From contig NZ_CP023865.1 of the NCBI RefSeq assembly GCF_003711105.1, forward strand, positions 2,082,001 to 2,146,000: DNA of 64,000 nt. The letters are read 5' to 3'. Each line of letters starts with the position of its first letter. Position 1 is the stretch's first letter. This DNA comes from Actinoplanes teichomyceticus ATCC 31121. GTDB taxonomy: Bacteria > Actinomycetota > Actinomycetes > Mycobacteriales > Micromonosporaceae. Shown here piece after piece: positions 33,845-42,807 of the stretch. The position numbers and the translations under genes were made by a program. Under the pieces are notes generated by a model, which ran no database searches, had not been told where the DNA came from, and was given only the letters and a program-made list of their open reading frames with translations.

Positions 33845-34762
33845 TCAGGACAGGGTCTTGACCAGGTGTTCCAGCGATTCGGTGACCGGGGCGGTCAGGT
33901 CCGCCCCGGTCAGGCGGTGGCCCGCCCCCGGGATGATCCGCACGGTGACCGGCGCGCCCAGCGCGGCCAGCCGGTCGTGCAGCTCCCGGCTCTGCGCGGC
34001 CGGCACCACCCGGTCGAGCGCGCCGTGGACCAGCAGCATCGGCGGCGCCTCGGCCGACACGTAGGTGACCGGGCTGGCCGCGGCCGCCTCGCCGGACAGG
34101 TCCGGCACGACCCCGCCGAGCAGCAACCCCTCCGGGCCGCCGCGGTCGAGCCCGTATGGGTGGCTCTGCGCGGCCATGCTGAGCAGGTTGCTCGGGCCGT
34201 ACCAGACCACCGCCGATTGCACGGCGTCCGAGACACGCGGGATACCGAAGTGGCCGGTCAGCACCGGATCCGGATCGTCGCCGGTGAGCGCGACCAGCGA
34301 GGCCAGATGCCCACCCGCCGACTCACCCCAGACCCCGAACCGGGCGGCGTCCAGGCCCAGCTCGCCGGCGTGCCCGCGCAGCCACCGCACCGCCGCCTTG
34401 ACGTCGTGCAACGGGGCCGGGAAACGGGCCTCGCCGCTGAGGCGGTAGGTCACCCGCGCGACGGCGAACCCGTCGCCCAGCAGCCGCTCGGTGATCCGCC
34501 CGGCGGCCGGCGGTGCCGGCTCGCCGCGGTGGTCGCCGGCCCGCCACGCGTCGCCGTGGATCCAGATGACCAGCGGAACCGGCGGCTCGACGGCCAGTGG
34601 CCGGAACAGGTCGAGCGCCAGCGGCCGGAAACCGGGGATCTCCGCGACCACGGTGTCGCACCAGCGCAGCCGGTCACCCTCGACGAGGGGCACCGGCGGG
34701 CGGTAACGCCGCGGATCGGTCAGGTCGGATGGGCCCGTGGGCCGGTCGCTGGTCACGTTCAC
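33845..34762 (-). CDS. alpha/beta hydrolase, carboxylesterase of the BD-FAE/HSL type
   Basis: The protein has 305 residues. HGDAWRAGDH is the oxyanion-hole motif (HG), GVWGESAGGHLASL is the nucleophile elbow with the catalytic serine, LLVHGALDRVVPAAQS carries the acid and IPGAGHRLTG the histidine. This layout is that of small secreted or cytosolic esterases acting on acyl esters, including feruloyl-type enzymes. No signal peptide is seen. ATG 34762 was chosen since homology begins about 25 residues in. It is transcribed away from the sulfotransferase; the shared upstream region holds the 23/60-bp repeat array. Confidence 0.85.
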   Translation of the reverse strand: MNVTSDRPTGPSDLTDPRRYRPPVPLVEGDRLRWCDTVVAEIPGFRPLALDLFRPLAVEPPVPLVIWIHGDAWRAGDHRGEPAPPAAGRITERLLGDGFAVARVTYRLSGEARFPAPLHDVKAAVRWLRGHAGELGLDAARFGVWGESAGGHLASLVALTGDDPDPVLTGHFGIPRVSDAVQSAVVWYGPSNLLSMAAQSHPYGLDRGGPEGLLLGGVVPDLSGEAAAASPVTYVSAEAPPMLLVHGALDRVVPAAQSRELHDRLAALGAPVTVRIIPGAGHRLTGADLTAPVTESLEHLVKTLS

Positions 34763-34879
34763 CTCGTACCAGAAAGGCCGCCGACGGCGCGGAGAGAAAG
34801 CCGGCGGCGTACCGGAAAGATGCTGCTACCTGGCCTTTTGCCGGGAAGCGCGGGCCTCCGGCGCCGCGGACGCCCGCCG

Positions 34880-35049
34880 GAGCCCGTGCCCCGGACCGTC
34901 CGGAGCCCGTGCCCCGGACCGTCCGGAGCCCGTGCCCCGGACCGTCCGGGGCGCCGCCCACGCCGGGGCCAGCGGGCAGGACGGCGAGCCCGTGCCCCGG
35001 ACCGTCCGGGGCGCCGCCCACGCCGGGGCCAGCGGGCAGGACGGCGAGC
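34880..35049. repeat. compound tandem repeat, 23-bp and 60-bp units
   Basis: GAGCCCGTGCCCCGGACCGT (first 20 of 23 bases) starts at 34880, 34903 and 34926. The third 23-mer also opens a 60-bp unit that is repeated perfectly at 34986, followed by a partial third copy. The array is the shared upstream region of two divergent genes (34762 and 35210). After it, 35071-35105 is unusually AT-rich (TATAAA at 35077) and probably holds promoters. Confidence 0.88.
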
Positions 35050-35209
35050 CCGTGCCGGAGACCGGCCGGAGTGCGGTATAAATCCGTAATATCGGTCTTA
35101 CGGGCGTCACGGGCTTTCGGATCAGCTCGTTGATCGTGGGCGTGGACACCATGAGGACACCCACCCCCCGCCGCGCCGTGTTCACCCGCCCCCGCATCGG
35201 CGCCGCGCC

Positions 35210-36187
35210 ATGCCGGTGAAGGTCCTGTACATCGCCGGCTGGGGCCGCAGCGGCACCACCATCGTCGACAACATCCTGAACTCCTACGACGGCGTCTTCT
35301 CCACCGGCGAGCTCGTCTACCTCTGGAGCCGTGGCCTGATCGAGGGTCGGAAGTGCGGCTGCGGCCGGATGTTCCCGCGGTGCGCGCTGTGGGCCGACAT
35401 CCTCGACGTCGCGTTCGGCACGGCCCGGCCGGATCCGCGCCGGATCACCCGGTTGCAGCGCGAAGCCGTCCGGGTCCGGCACACCTACGCCCTGACCGGC
35501 CCGGTCGCCGTCCCGGCGGCGGAGGAGTACCGGCGGCTCACCGAGCGGCTCTACCGGGCGGCGGCCGAGGTCACCGGCGCCCGGCTGATCGTCGACTCGT
35601 CCAAGGTCCCCTCGGTGGCGGCCCTGCTGCCCGGGATGGCCGGCATCGAGCCGTACCTGCTGCACATGATCCGCGACCCGCGGGCGGTGACGCATTCCTG
35701 GATGCGCGCCACCTGGCAGCTGGATCGCCGCAAGCCGGCGCTGATGCGCCAGGAGGCACCGGCCGCGAGCACCATGCACTGGCTGATCCGCAATGCGCTC
35801 GCCGAGCGGTTGTCCGGCGCGTACGGCGGCCGCTACCGCCTGCTGCGCTACGAGGACTTCGTGGCCGGTCCACGGGCGGCGATCGAGGGGCTGCTCGCCT
35901 TCACCGGCATGGACGCCGCGCGCGGGCCGTTCCTCGACGACACCACCGTGCGCCTGGCCGGCAATCACACGATCGCCGGCAATCCGGGGCGGTTCCGCAC
36001 CGGCGAGATCGCGCTGCGCCCCGACGACCGGTGGCGGCAGGAGCAGGCCGCCGGGCCCCGCCTGACCGCGACGGCCCTGGCGTTCCCGCTGCTCCACCGG
36101 TACGGATACCGCACCCGGATCAGCCGTCCGAATCGCCCGGTGAACCGGGGCGGGGCGGATGTGCCGGTGCGCCCGAAGCTGTCCTGA
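35210..36187 (+). CDS. sulfotransferase
   Basis: The protein has 325 residues. It transfers sulfate from PAPS to a hydroxyl or amine. The 5'-phosphosulfate loop is GWGRSGTTIVDNILNS near residue 10, and the 3'-phosphate site is LHMIRDPRAVTHSWMRATW. LIVDSSKVPSVAALL and RLLRYEDFVAGPRAAIEGL are conserved in this branch, which acts on carbohydrate or small-molecule acceptors. KCGCGRMFPRC is an unusual cysteine-rich insertion that could bind zinc. No obvious partner gene is adjacent; the acceptor is unknown. No strong ribosome site precedes the ATG. Confidence 0.9.
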   Translation: MPVKVLYIAGWGRSGTTIVDNILNSYDGVFSTGELVYLWSRGLIEGRKCGCGRMFPRCALWADILDVAFGTARPDPRRITRLQREAVRVRHTYALTGPVAVPAAEEYRRLTERLYRAAAEVTGARLIVDSSKVPSVAALLPGMAGIEPYLLHMIRDPRAVTHSWMRATWQLDRRKPALMRQEAPAASTMHWLIRNALAERLSGAYGGRYRLLRYEDFVAGPRAAIEGLLAFTGMDAARGPFLDDTTVRLAGNHTIAGNPGRFRTGEIALRPDDRWRQEQAAGPRLTATALAFPLLHRYGYRTRISRPNRPVNRGGADVPVRPKLS

Positions 36188-36225
36188 CCGGCCGGCCCGG
36201 GTGGGCGAGCCACCGTGCCCGGAGA

Positions 36226-36251
36226 AAAAGGGTCGCCGCGGCGGCCCTTTT
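36226..36251. terminator. 26-bp near-perfect palindrome, terminator
   Basis: AAAAGGGTCGCCG is followed at once by CGGCGGCCCTTTT; the two arms pair over 13 bp with one G-T wobble, the central bases forming the loop. The A-run and T-run on the two sides make it a classical intrinsic terminator in both directions. It lies 38 bp behind the sulfotransferase stop. Confidence 0.8.
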
Positions 36252-37015
36252 CGGGGGTACGGGCAATGTCCCGGCAGGTCGATGAAACGGTAAGGTCGGC
36301 CGTCGCGATGTTTCCCGATCGCGGCGTAAGCGCAATGTAGAAATCCCCTTGAGAAATGCTTGGAACAATGAGGGGAACTGACACGCGCGCAGCGGAGAAG
36401 CATCGCGCCGGCCGGTCGTGGGTCGCGGCGGCCGCCGCCGGGGCCCCCGGCCTCGGCGCGGGCGCGCGCTCCGCCGGTCCCGGCGCGCGAGCCCCGGCCG
36501 CGCCCCCCGCCGACGACTGCCGGACCGCGCGGCCGAACCCGTACCGGACGGCCGCGGCCGGGGTACGGCACCCGGTCCGGCGGCGACCTGGTGCCGGCCC
36601 GGTCGAAGGGCGGCACGGGAGAAAGCGCCGGCCGCGGCGGCGCCGTACCGGACGCCGGGGCCAGGGCGGCAGGGTACGCCTGGAGCACTCCACCACCGGC
36701 AGACCGGACACCACGATCCGGACACCGGCCACCTCCGCTCACTCGCACCTGGTCTCCTACGGCGTCGGCCGGATGCTGCTCACCCGGCAGTCCGGGTCGT
36801 CGATCGCCGCGCAGGCGTACGAACTCGGGCACCGGCCGGGCGGCGCCGGCCGGCGAGTCCTGGATCACCGGTGGGTCGCGGGACCGGCGGCCCGCCGCCT
36901 CCGCTGACTACTCTGTTCCTGATCATCTGGGGGTCCGGCCGGCTCTTCAGGGGTGTCCGCGCGAGCCCGGGGGCACCGCGGGAACCGGCCGGAGCATGAC
37001 CGGCGGGAGTGCGGG
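36252..37015. other. gene-poor stretch with one doubtful reading frame (36368-36907)
   Basis: A plus-strand frame from ATG 36368 to 36907 codes 179 residues. It begins like a weak signal peptide (RSWVAAAAAGAPGLGAG) but the middle is arginine-proline-rich noise. Near the end, RTPATSAHSHLVSYGVGRM and AAQAYELGH look more protein-like, which could be the tail of a decayed gene. Just upstream, 36300-36370 is AT-richer. A real product is not supported. Confidence 0.25.
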
Positions 37016-37777
37016 ATGCGGTACGTCGCGATCGGGGACAGTTTCACCGAGGGGATGGGCGACACCCAGCCGGACGGCAGCGAGCGGGGCTGGGCCGATC
37101 TGGTCGCCGCCGGGCTGGCCGCCGGGCTGGGTGAGCCGATCCGGTACGCCAACCTGGCCATCCGTGGCCGGCTGCTGCGCCCGATCGTCACCGAGCAGCT
37201 CGACGCCGCGCTGGCGCTCGACCCGAAGCCCACGCTGCTGTCGCTCAACGGCGGCGGCAACGACATGATGCGTCCCGGCGGGGACCTGACGGCCCTGGTC
37301 GAGATGACCGAGCGGGCGATCCGCCGGTGCCTGGACAGCGGCGTACAGGTGCTGCTGCTCTCCGGCCCGGACCCGTCGGGGCGCCTGCCGCTGGGCGGCA
37401 TGATGCGGCGCAAGGGGGAGATCCTGACCGCCGCGGTCGCGCCGTTCGCGCAGCGCTACGGCCTGACCTTCGTGGACGTCTTCCACGACCGGGAGATCCG
37501 GCGTCCCGGCTACTGGTCGGCGGACCGGCTGCACCTGAACGCGGCCGGGCACCGCCGGGTGGCCGGGCTGGTGCTGACCGCGCTGGGCCACCCGACCACC
37601 GCGCATGTCATCGACTCCGGCCCGGCCGGCCGGGCCGGGCTGCTCGCCGAGGCCCGCTACTACCGTGAGCACGTGCTGCCCTGGGTGCAGCGGCGGCTGC
37701 GCGGGCAGTCCTCCGGCGACCACCGCACCGGCAAGTACCCGGACTGGATCTCGGTTCCCGCCGCGCAGCCGGCCTGA
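37016..37777 (+). CDS. SGNH/GDSL hydrolase
   Basis: The protein has 253 residues. The SGNH blocks are in order: GDSFTEGMGD with the nucleophile serine near residue 8, NLAIRGR (block II glycine replaced in part), LNGGGNDMMRPGG with the block III Asn, and DRLHLNAAGH with the Asp-His pair. There is no signal peptide, so it is a cytosolic esterase or lipase-like enzyme; the substrate is unknown. The ATG at 37016 follows GGGAG by 6 bp. Confidence 0.9.
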   Translation: MRYVAIGDSFTEGMGDTQPDGSERGWADLVAAGLAAGLGEPIRYANLAIRGRLLRPIVTEQLDAALALDPKPTLLSLNGGGNDMMRPGGDLTALVEMTERAIRRCLDSGVQVLLLSGPDPSGRLPLGGMMRRKGEILTAAVAPFAQRYGLTFVDVFHDREIRRPGYWSADRLHLNAAGHRRVAGLVLTALGHPTTAHVIDSGPAGRAGLLAEARYYREHVLPWVQRRLRGQSSGDHRTGKYPDWISVPAAQPA

Positions 37778-37899
37778 CCCGGCCGGTCCCGCCGCGTGGC
37801 GGCCGGGGCGCCGATCCCGCCGCGGTGGGCCGGGCGCCGATCCCGCCGCGCGGCGGCCCGAGCGCCCGGCTGCCGCGCGCGGCCCGGCGCGCCGGTGCG

Positions 37900-38805
37900 T
37901 CAGGCGAAGACGATCGTGTGGTTCTCGTGGCGGATCACGCGGTCCTCGCTGTGCCAGCGGACCGCCCGGGACAGCACCGCCCGCTCCACGTCGGCGCCCC
38001 GGCGCTGCAGGTCGGCCACGGTGTCGGCGTGCGAGACGCGGATCACGTCCTGCTCGATGATCGGGCCCTCGTCCAGGTCCTCGGTGACGTAGTGAGCGGT
38101 CGCGCCGACCAGCTTCACACCACGGTCCTTGGCCTTCGCGTACGGCCCGGCGCCGATGAAGGCGGGCAGGAAGCTGTGGTGGATGTTGATGATCGGCACG
38201 CCGACCCGCTCGATGAAGTCGCCGGAGAGGATCTGCATGTAGCGGGCCAGGACGATGAAGTCGACGTTGCCCTGCAGCAGCCGCAGATGCTGCTCCTCGG
38301 CGGCGGACTTGTCCGGGCCGGCGGACGGCACGTGGAAGAACGGCACGCCGAAGGACCGCACCTCGTCGGCGGTGTCCGGGTGGTTGGAGATCACCATGGC
38401 GACGTTGATCGGCAGCTCGCCGCGGCGGTGGCGCCAGAGCAGGTCGAGCAGGCAGTGGTCGTCCTTGGATGCGAAGATCGCCACCCGCTTGGGCACCGAC
38501 AGCTCCCGCAGGGTGTACTCCAGCTCGAAGCCCTCGGTCAGCTTGGCCCGCAGGTCCAGCTCGACCTGCGGCAGGCGGGCCTTGAGGTGGTCCAGCGCGA
38601 AGACGGTGCGCTGGAAGAACGCCCCGCCGTGCGGGTTGTCGGAGTACTGGTCCAGCGACACGATGTTGGCCTCGTGCTTGCCGAGAACGGCGCTGATCGC
38701 GGCGACGATGCCGGTGCGGTCCCTGCCGTGCACGATCAGGACGGCCTGATCGTCGGTGGGCCCGGGCTGTGTGCGGACCGCGGGTGCGTTCTGGGTCAGC
38801 GTCAC
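37900..38805 (-). CDS. purU: formyltetrahydrofolate deformylase
   Basis: The protein has 301 residues. It hydrolyses 10-formyl-THF to THF and formate, balancing one-carbon pools and feeding purine synthesis. An N-terminal ACT-like domain (AVLIVHGRDRTGIVAAISAVL, DQYSDNPHGGAFFQRTVF) is followed by the formyltransferase fold: RVAIFASKDDHCLLDLLWRH, then VAMVISNHPD, and the catalytic region INIHHSFLPAFIGAGPY with Asn-His and a final TAHYVTEDLDEGPII with Asp. The GTG start at 38805 follows GAGGAGG. Length and motifs agree with PurU. Confidence 0.95.
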   Translation of the reverse strand: MTLTQNAPAVRTQPGPTDDQAVLIVHGRDRTGIVAAISAVLGKHEANIVSLDQYSDNPHGGAFFQRTVFALDHLKARLPQVELDLRAKLTEGFELEYTLRELSVPKRVAIFASKDDHCLLDLLWRHRRGELPINVAMVISNHPDTADEVRSFGVPFFHVPSAGPDKSAAEEQHLRLLQGNVDFIVLARYMQILSGDFIERVGVPIINIHHSFLPAFIGAGPYAKAKDRGVKLVGATAHYVTEDLDEGPIIEQDVIRVSHADTVADLQRRGADVERAVLSRAVRWHSEDRVIRHENHTIVFA

Positions 38806-39002
38806 GTCAGGGTCCTCCTCTCTCCTCGCCGGCGCGGCGTCGGCCCGCGCCGTTGCGGCACCGGATGCGGGCTGCACGGTAGCGCGGCCGGGTGGCTGTG
38901 CAAGATTCAAACCCGGATTCTCCCGCAGCGCGGACACCGGCGGCGGCCCGGGTGATCGCGCACACAGCGCACCGGGGCCGAAGCGGCGTCCGGTGCGGGC
39001 CG

Positions 39003-39320
39003 TCACTCGGCGGGCGGGTCGGCCAGCGGCCATCCACCGGCTGCCAGGTGGGCGGAGACCCGGACCACGTCGGCCGGGGTGGCCTCCTGCAACAGCTGGT
39101 GGCTGATCATCTCCTCGATGTCGGCGCTGGTGATCGCGTCGTCGCCCGGCGCGGACCGGGCGGCCAGCTCCCGGGCGATCCGGCGGATCTCGTCCTCGGT
39201 CAGCTTGCGGCGCAGCAGGCCCAGCAGGGCGACGTAGTCGTGCCGCGGTACGCCGTCCGGATACCCGGCGCGCAGCCACTCCACGGCGCGGGTGACGAAG
39301 TTCGACCGTTGTTCGCTCAC
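39003..39320 (-). CDS. DUF3349 domain protein
   Basis: The protein has 105 residues. It matches small actinobacterial DUF3349 proteins: FVTRAVEWLRAGYPDGVPRHDYVAL near the start, then LLRRKLTEDEIRRIARELAAR and a C-terminal ISHQLLQEATPADVVRVSAHLAAGGWPL. It is soluble and all-helical; the function is unknown. It sits 12 bp behind the small membrane gene and follows the phosphate transporter gene on the same strand, so the three may be one transcript. Confidence 0.85.
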   Translation of the reverse strand: MSEQRSNFVTRAVEWLRAGYPDGVPRHDYVALLGLLRRKLTEDEIRRIARELAARSAPGDDAITSADIEEMISHQLLQEATPADVVRVSAHLAAGGWPLADPPAE

Positions 39321-39332
39321 TGTCGCTCCCGG

Positions 39333-39638
39333 TCAGTGCTTGTCGACGAGGACCGGGAAGACGTGCTCGAAGCTGAGCGCCTTGCCCAGCCCGGTGGCCA
39401 CGATGAAGGTGATGCCCAGCAGCACCCCGAGCAGGACCACGGCGAAGCAGACGTACCCGGCGATGGTACCGGCGACCTGCGCTCGCGGTCCGGTCGTCGC
39501 GGGCTCGTGCGCCCGCGCCCCGCCGTACGCCAGCGACCGGATGCCGAGCGCGAACAGCGCCGGCAGCCCGGCGCCCAGCAGCAGGCTGGCCAGCAGCACC
39601 TTTCCGGCGCCGGTCAGGGCCAGGGTCAGGTTGTCCAT
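39333..39638 (-). CDS. small two-span membrane protein of the pit operon
   Basis: The protein has 101 residues. The first span is KVLLASLLLGAGLPALFALG, then an extramembrane loop with RAHEPATTGPRA, and the second span is VCFAVVLLGVLLGITFIVA. There is no known motif. It lies 12 bp after the Pit gene and before the DUF3349 gene. Such small proteins often accompany pit in actinobacteria and might modulate the transporter; that is inferred from position. Confidence 0.8.
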   Translation of the reverse strand: MDNLTLALTGAGKVLLASLLLGAGLPALFALGIRSLAYGGARAHEPATTGPRAQVAGTIAGYVCFAVVLLGVLLGITFIVATGLGKALSFEHVFPVLVDKH

Positions 39639-39650
39639 CGGTTCCCCCGC

Positions 39651-40874
39651 TCAGCTCGCCGCGCCGGCGGTGGCCCGCGGCCGCTGCGCCGGTGCGGCGT
39701 CCCACTCGTCGTTGACGTTGTTGTGGTCGATCGGCGCGCGGCGCGAGCGCAGGTACATGTACCCGGCCAGCGCCACCAGGATCGCGAAGACCAGCAGCGC
39801 GCCGCCGAGCCCGCCGACCAGGTCGCCGATCCACCACATGACCGCGCCGGTCAGCCCGGCCGCGGGCAGCGTGATCAGCCACGCGGAGATCATCCGGCCG
39901 GCCACCGCCCAGCGCACCTTCGCGCCCGGCTTGCCGACGCCGCTGCCCAGGATCGAGCCGGTCGCCACGTGCGTGGTGGACAGCGCGAACCCGAGGTGGC
40001 TGGAGGAGAGGATGACCGCGGCCGAGGCGGTCTCGGCGGCCATGCCCTGCGGCGGGGCGATCTCCACCAGGCCCTTGCCCAGCGTCCGGATGATCCGCCA
40101 GCCGCCCAGGTAGGTGCCCAGGGCGATGGCCAGCGCGCAGGAGATCTTCACCCAGAACGGGATGTCCCCGGTGTCGGTCCACTCGCCGGAGGCGATCAGG
40201 GCCAGGGTGATCACGCCCATCGTCTTCTGCGCGTCGTTGGTGCCGTGCGCCAGCGAGACCAGCGAGGCGCTGCCGATCTGGCCCCAGCGGAAGCCGTGGT
40301 CGGTGAAGCGGGCAGCCACCCCGGCGGTGATCCGGTAGATGGTCCAGGTGCCGGCCGTGGCGACCAGTCCGGCGATCACCGGCGACATCACCGCGGGCAG
40401 CAGCACCTTGCCCAGCACGCCGTCCAGCTTCGAGCCGTCACCCGACCACTTGACGCCGGCCCAGCCCAGGCCGGCCACGGCCGCGCCGATCAGGCCGCCG
40501 AACAGCGCGTGCGAGGAGCTGGACGGCAGCCCGAGCAGCCAGGTCAGCAGGTTCCACAGGATGCCGCCGACCAGGCCGGCCAGCACGATCAGCAGCAGCG
40601 CCCGGCCCCCGCCGGCGAGCAGGTCGGCCCGCGGGGTGCCGTCGCTGTTCTGGATGTTGACCACCGCGTTGGTCACGGTCAGCGCGACCTCGACGGAGAG
40701 GAACGCGCCGATGAGGTTGAGCACGGCGGACAGCAGCACGGCCACCTTGGGACGCAGCGCGCCGGTGGCGATCGACGTCGCCATCGCGTTGGCCGTGTCG
40801 TGGAAGCCGTTGGTGAAGTCGAATCCGAGGGCGGTGATGACCACGAGGATGAGGACCACGGTTGTCTCGGTCAC
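39651..40874 (-). CDS. pit: Pit-family inorganic phosphate transporter
   Basis: The protein has 407 residues with about ten spans. Pit proteins import metal-phosphate with protons. The two signature repeats are present: GFDFTNGFHDTANAMATSI at the N-terminus and SLVSLAHGTNDAQKTMGVI in the middle, with LPSSSSHALFGGLIGAA and FALSTTHVATGSILGSG as the matching second halves of each repeat. The start is GTG 40874 with a weak ribosome site. It is first of a probable three-gene unit with a small membrane protein and a DUF3349 protein. Confidence 0.93.
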   Translation of the reverse strand: MTETTVVLILVVITALGFDFTNGFHDTANAMATSIATGALRPKVAVLLSAVLNLIGAFLSVEVALTVTNAVVNIQNSDGTPRADLLAGGGRALLLIVLAGLVGGILWNLLTWLLGLPSSSSHALFGGLIGAAVAGLGWAGVKWSGDGSKLDGVLGKVLLPAVMSPVIAGLVATAGTWTIYRITAGVAARFTDHGFRWGQIGSASLVSLAHGTNDAQKTMGVITLALIASGEWTDTGDIPFWVKISCALAIALGTYLGGWRIIRTLGKGLVEIAPPQGMAAETASAAVILSSSHLGFALSTTHVATGSILGSGVGKPGAKVRWAVAGRMISAWLITLPAAGLTGAVMWWIGDLVGGLGGALLVFAILVALAGYMYLRSRRAPIDHNNVNDEWDAAPAQRPRATAGAAS

Positions 40875-41181
40875 GAGAAAAGCGTCTACCCACCGTGGAG
40901 CGCCTCAACAGGGCTGAACGGCAGTTGTGCAAAATTCGGCACCGATTGGCCGGAGTGAATGGCGAGTTCACCGGAATTTCGGCCGGCGCGAGGTTTCAAC
41001 TCTCCGCGGGTCCGGGTGGCGGCGGCCGGGCCCGCATCGCGTCCGGGTACTCGCCGTGCGACCGGTACGGCGGGCCACCGACGCCGCTCCACCGGATGAG
41101 AGCGATCGATGGCGGGCAAGTGCTTCCCCGTGGTGGAACGGTCCCGGGGCGGGCCACTCGCCCCGGGACCGCCGGATCGTG
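40875..41181. other. upstream region of pit, no gene
   Basis: A 307-bp gap between two minus-strand genes. It has an AT-richer patch around 40925-40985 that may hold the pit promoter. A single GTTCACC word occurs at 40965-40975, but no second Pho-box half is found. No repeat or hairpin stands out. Confidence 0.4.
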
Positions 41182-42711
41182 TCAGCCCGGGTACGGCAGG
41201 ACCTGCGAGGGCAGCTTCACCGGCCGGCCGCCCCGGGCCAGCGTCGCCGGCGCCGAACCGGGCGGGGTACGACGGAACAGCCGCCCGCCGGCCCGCAGGA
41301 ACGTCACCGACCCGTCCGCGCCCCGGACGAAGTTGTCCCGGCCGGCCCCGTAGTTGCCCGCCAGGTCCTGTTCCAGCGCGTAGTCCCGGCGGTAGAAGAC
41401 CAGCCACCCGCCCGCGGTGCCGTCGTCGCCGCGGATGCTCAGCCGCCCGGCGTCCGGCACCAGGTTCACCGCGACCGATACGGCCGTACCGTCGAAGCCG
41501 ATCTGCTCGTAGACGTAGCGCCCGGCGTACCCGGCCAGCTCGGCGTCCGGCAGCGTCCCGGGCTTCGCCGGCAGGTTGTGCACCCCGGCGAACCGGCTCA
41601 GCGCCCAGTCGTCGGCGAACAGGTCACCGAGCAGGTTCGGCCCGGTGTCGGAGTTGGTCAGCACGGTGATCGCGAAGCCCCGCTCCGGCACCATCAGGAA
41701 GCCGGAGTGCTGGCCGGGCCAGTCCCCGCCGTGCTGCACCACCAGCGGGCCCTCCGCGGTCGGCCGCAGCATCCAGGTGATGCCCATGCCGTCGAGCTCC
41801 ACGAACAGCGTGCCACCCGGCCCGGGGTGCGACCGCATCCGGCGCAGGGACCGGGTGGTCAGCAGCGGCGCCCCGGTGCCCAGGTGGAACCGGGCCCAGC
41901 GCAGCTGGTCGCGGGCGCTGGAGATCAGCCCACCGGCCGGGTTGATGCTGCGCGGCACGGCGAACGCCGCCGGGTCGGCGATCAGCTCGCCCTGCGCGGT
42001 CAGCGTGTGCGAGGTGGCCACCCGCGCGCCGGGCAGCTCGGCCAGGGTGAACGCGCTGCTGCGCAGCTGCAGCGGGCCGGTGACCAGGCTGCGGACGGCT
42101 TCCTCGTACGGCCGGCCGGTCACCACCTCGATCAGCCGCCCGGCCAGCGACAGCGCGGCGTTGTTGTAGGCGAACGTGGTGCCCGGCTGGGTCAGCTGCG
42201 GCAGCCGGGACATCGCGGACACGTACCGGGCGAGGGCGCCGTCGTCGGCGCCGGTGTCCAGGTAGAAGTCGCCCAGCCAGCCCGGGGTGTGCTGCAGCAG
42301 CTGCAGGACGGTGACCCGGGCCGAGGCGGCGGCGTCCGCGGTGCGGAAATCGGGCAGATAGCTGCGGACGGTGCGGTGCAGGTCGAGCCGGCCGCGCTCG
42401 ACCAGCCGCATGATCGCGGTGCCGGTGAAGGTCTTGGTGGTGGAGCCGACCCGGAAGAGCGTGTCGCCGTCCACCGGCTGCGGGTCGGCGAGATTGGTCA
42501 CGCCGTAACCGCGGACGTAGTCCCGGCCGCGGTGGTGCAGGGCGAGGGCGACACCGGGAATGGCGTATCTCGCCATCCCCTCTCTGATCTTCGCGTCGAG
42601 CTCGGCGAAGGCGTTCTTCGAGGCCCGCGCGGGGTTTGCGGTGAGGGTCGCGGCGCCGGTGGCGGCGGCAGCGGCGGCGAGGACGGTACGCCGGGAGACC
42701 GATACGGACAT
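41182..42711 (-). CDS. secreted serine hydrolase (S12/beta-lactamase family) with C-terminal beta domain
   Basis: The protein has 509 residues. The Tat signal SVSRRTVLAAAAAATGAA is followed by cleavage near ARA. The active-site set is STTK (SxxK, VGSTTKTFTGTAI), YNN (AYNNAALSL, the YxN motif) and HGGDWPGQ, the H-x-G form of the KTG box. The last 110 residues form a separate beta domain (LAGYAGRYVYEQIGFDG onward), as in many penicillin-binding-like esterases and D-aminopeptidases. It probably works on peptides or esters outside the cell. It is divergent from ltrA with 96 bp between. Confidence 0.9.
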   Translation of the reverse strand: MSVSVSRRTVLAAAAAATGAATLTANPARASKNAFAELDAKIREGMARYAIPGVALALHHRGRDYVRGYGVTNLADPQPVDGDTLFRVGSTTKTFTGTAIMRLVERGRLDLHRTVRSYLPDFRTADAAASARVTVLQLLQHTPGWLGDFYLDTGADDGALARYVSAMSRLPQLTQPGTTFAYNNAALSLAGRLIEVVTGRPYEEAVRSLVTGPLQLRSSAFTLAELPGARVATSHTLTAQGELIADPAAFAVPRSINPAGGLISSARDQLRWARFHLGTGAPLLTTRSLRRMRSHPGPGGTLFVELDGMGITWMLRPTAEGPLVVQHGGDWPGQHSGFLMVPERGFAITVLTNSDTGPNLLGDLFADDWALSRFAGVHNLPAKPGTLPDAELAGYAGRYVYEQIGFDGTAVSVAVNLVPDAGRLSIRGDDGTAGGWLVFYRRDYALEQDLAGNYGAGRDNFVRGADGSVTFLRAGGRLFRRTPPGSAPATLARGGRPVKLPSQVLPYPG

Positions 42712-42807
42712 GCGCCTCACTGTATCCACGCAAGTCACTACGCGTGGGCGGTCGGCGGGTTCGGCGCCGCGCGGGCGGGGTACCGCAGACGCGAAAGGGG
42801 AGGTGGG

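Noticed and set aside
36368..36907. Secreted protein gene
   Set aside because: Weak signal peptide, arginine-proline noise in the middle, no ribosome site of note and no family. Kept only as a remark on the gap.
37900..40182. A long minus-strand protein joining purU with the region before it
   Set aside because: The extension in front of purU is out of frame with the DUF3349, small membrane and Pit genes that clearly occupy it, and purU has its own GTG with GAGGAGG.
40960..40985. Pho box upstream of pit
   Set aside because: Only one GTTCACC word is present, on the strand opposite to the gene, with no second 11-bp direct repeat.
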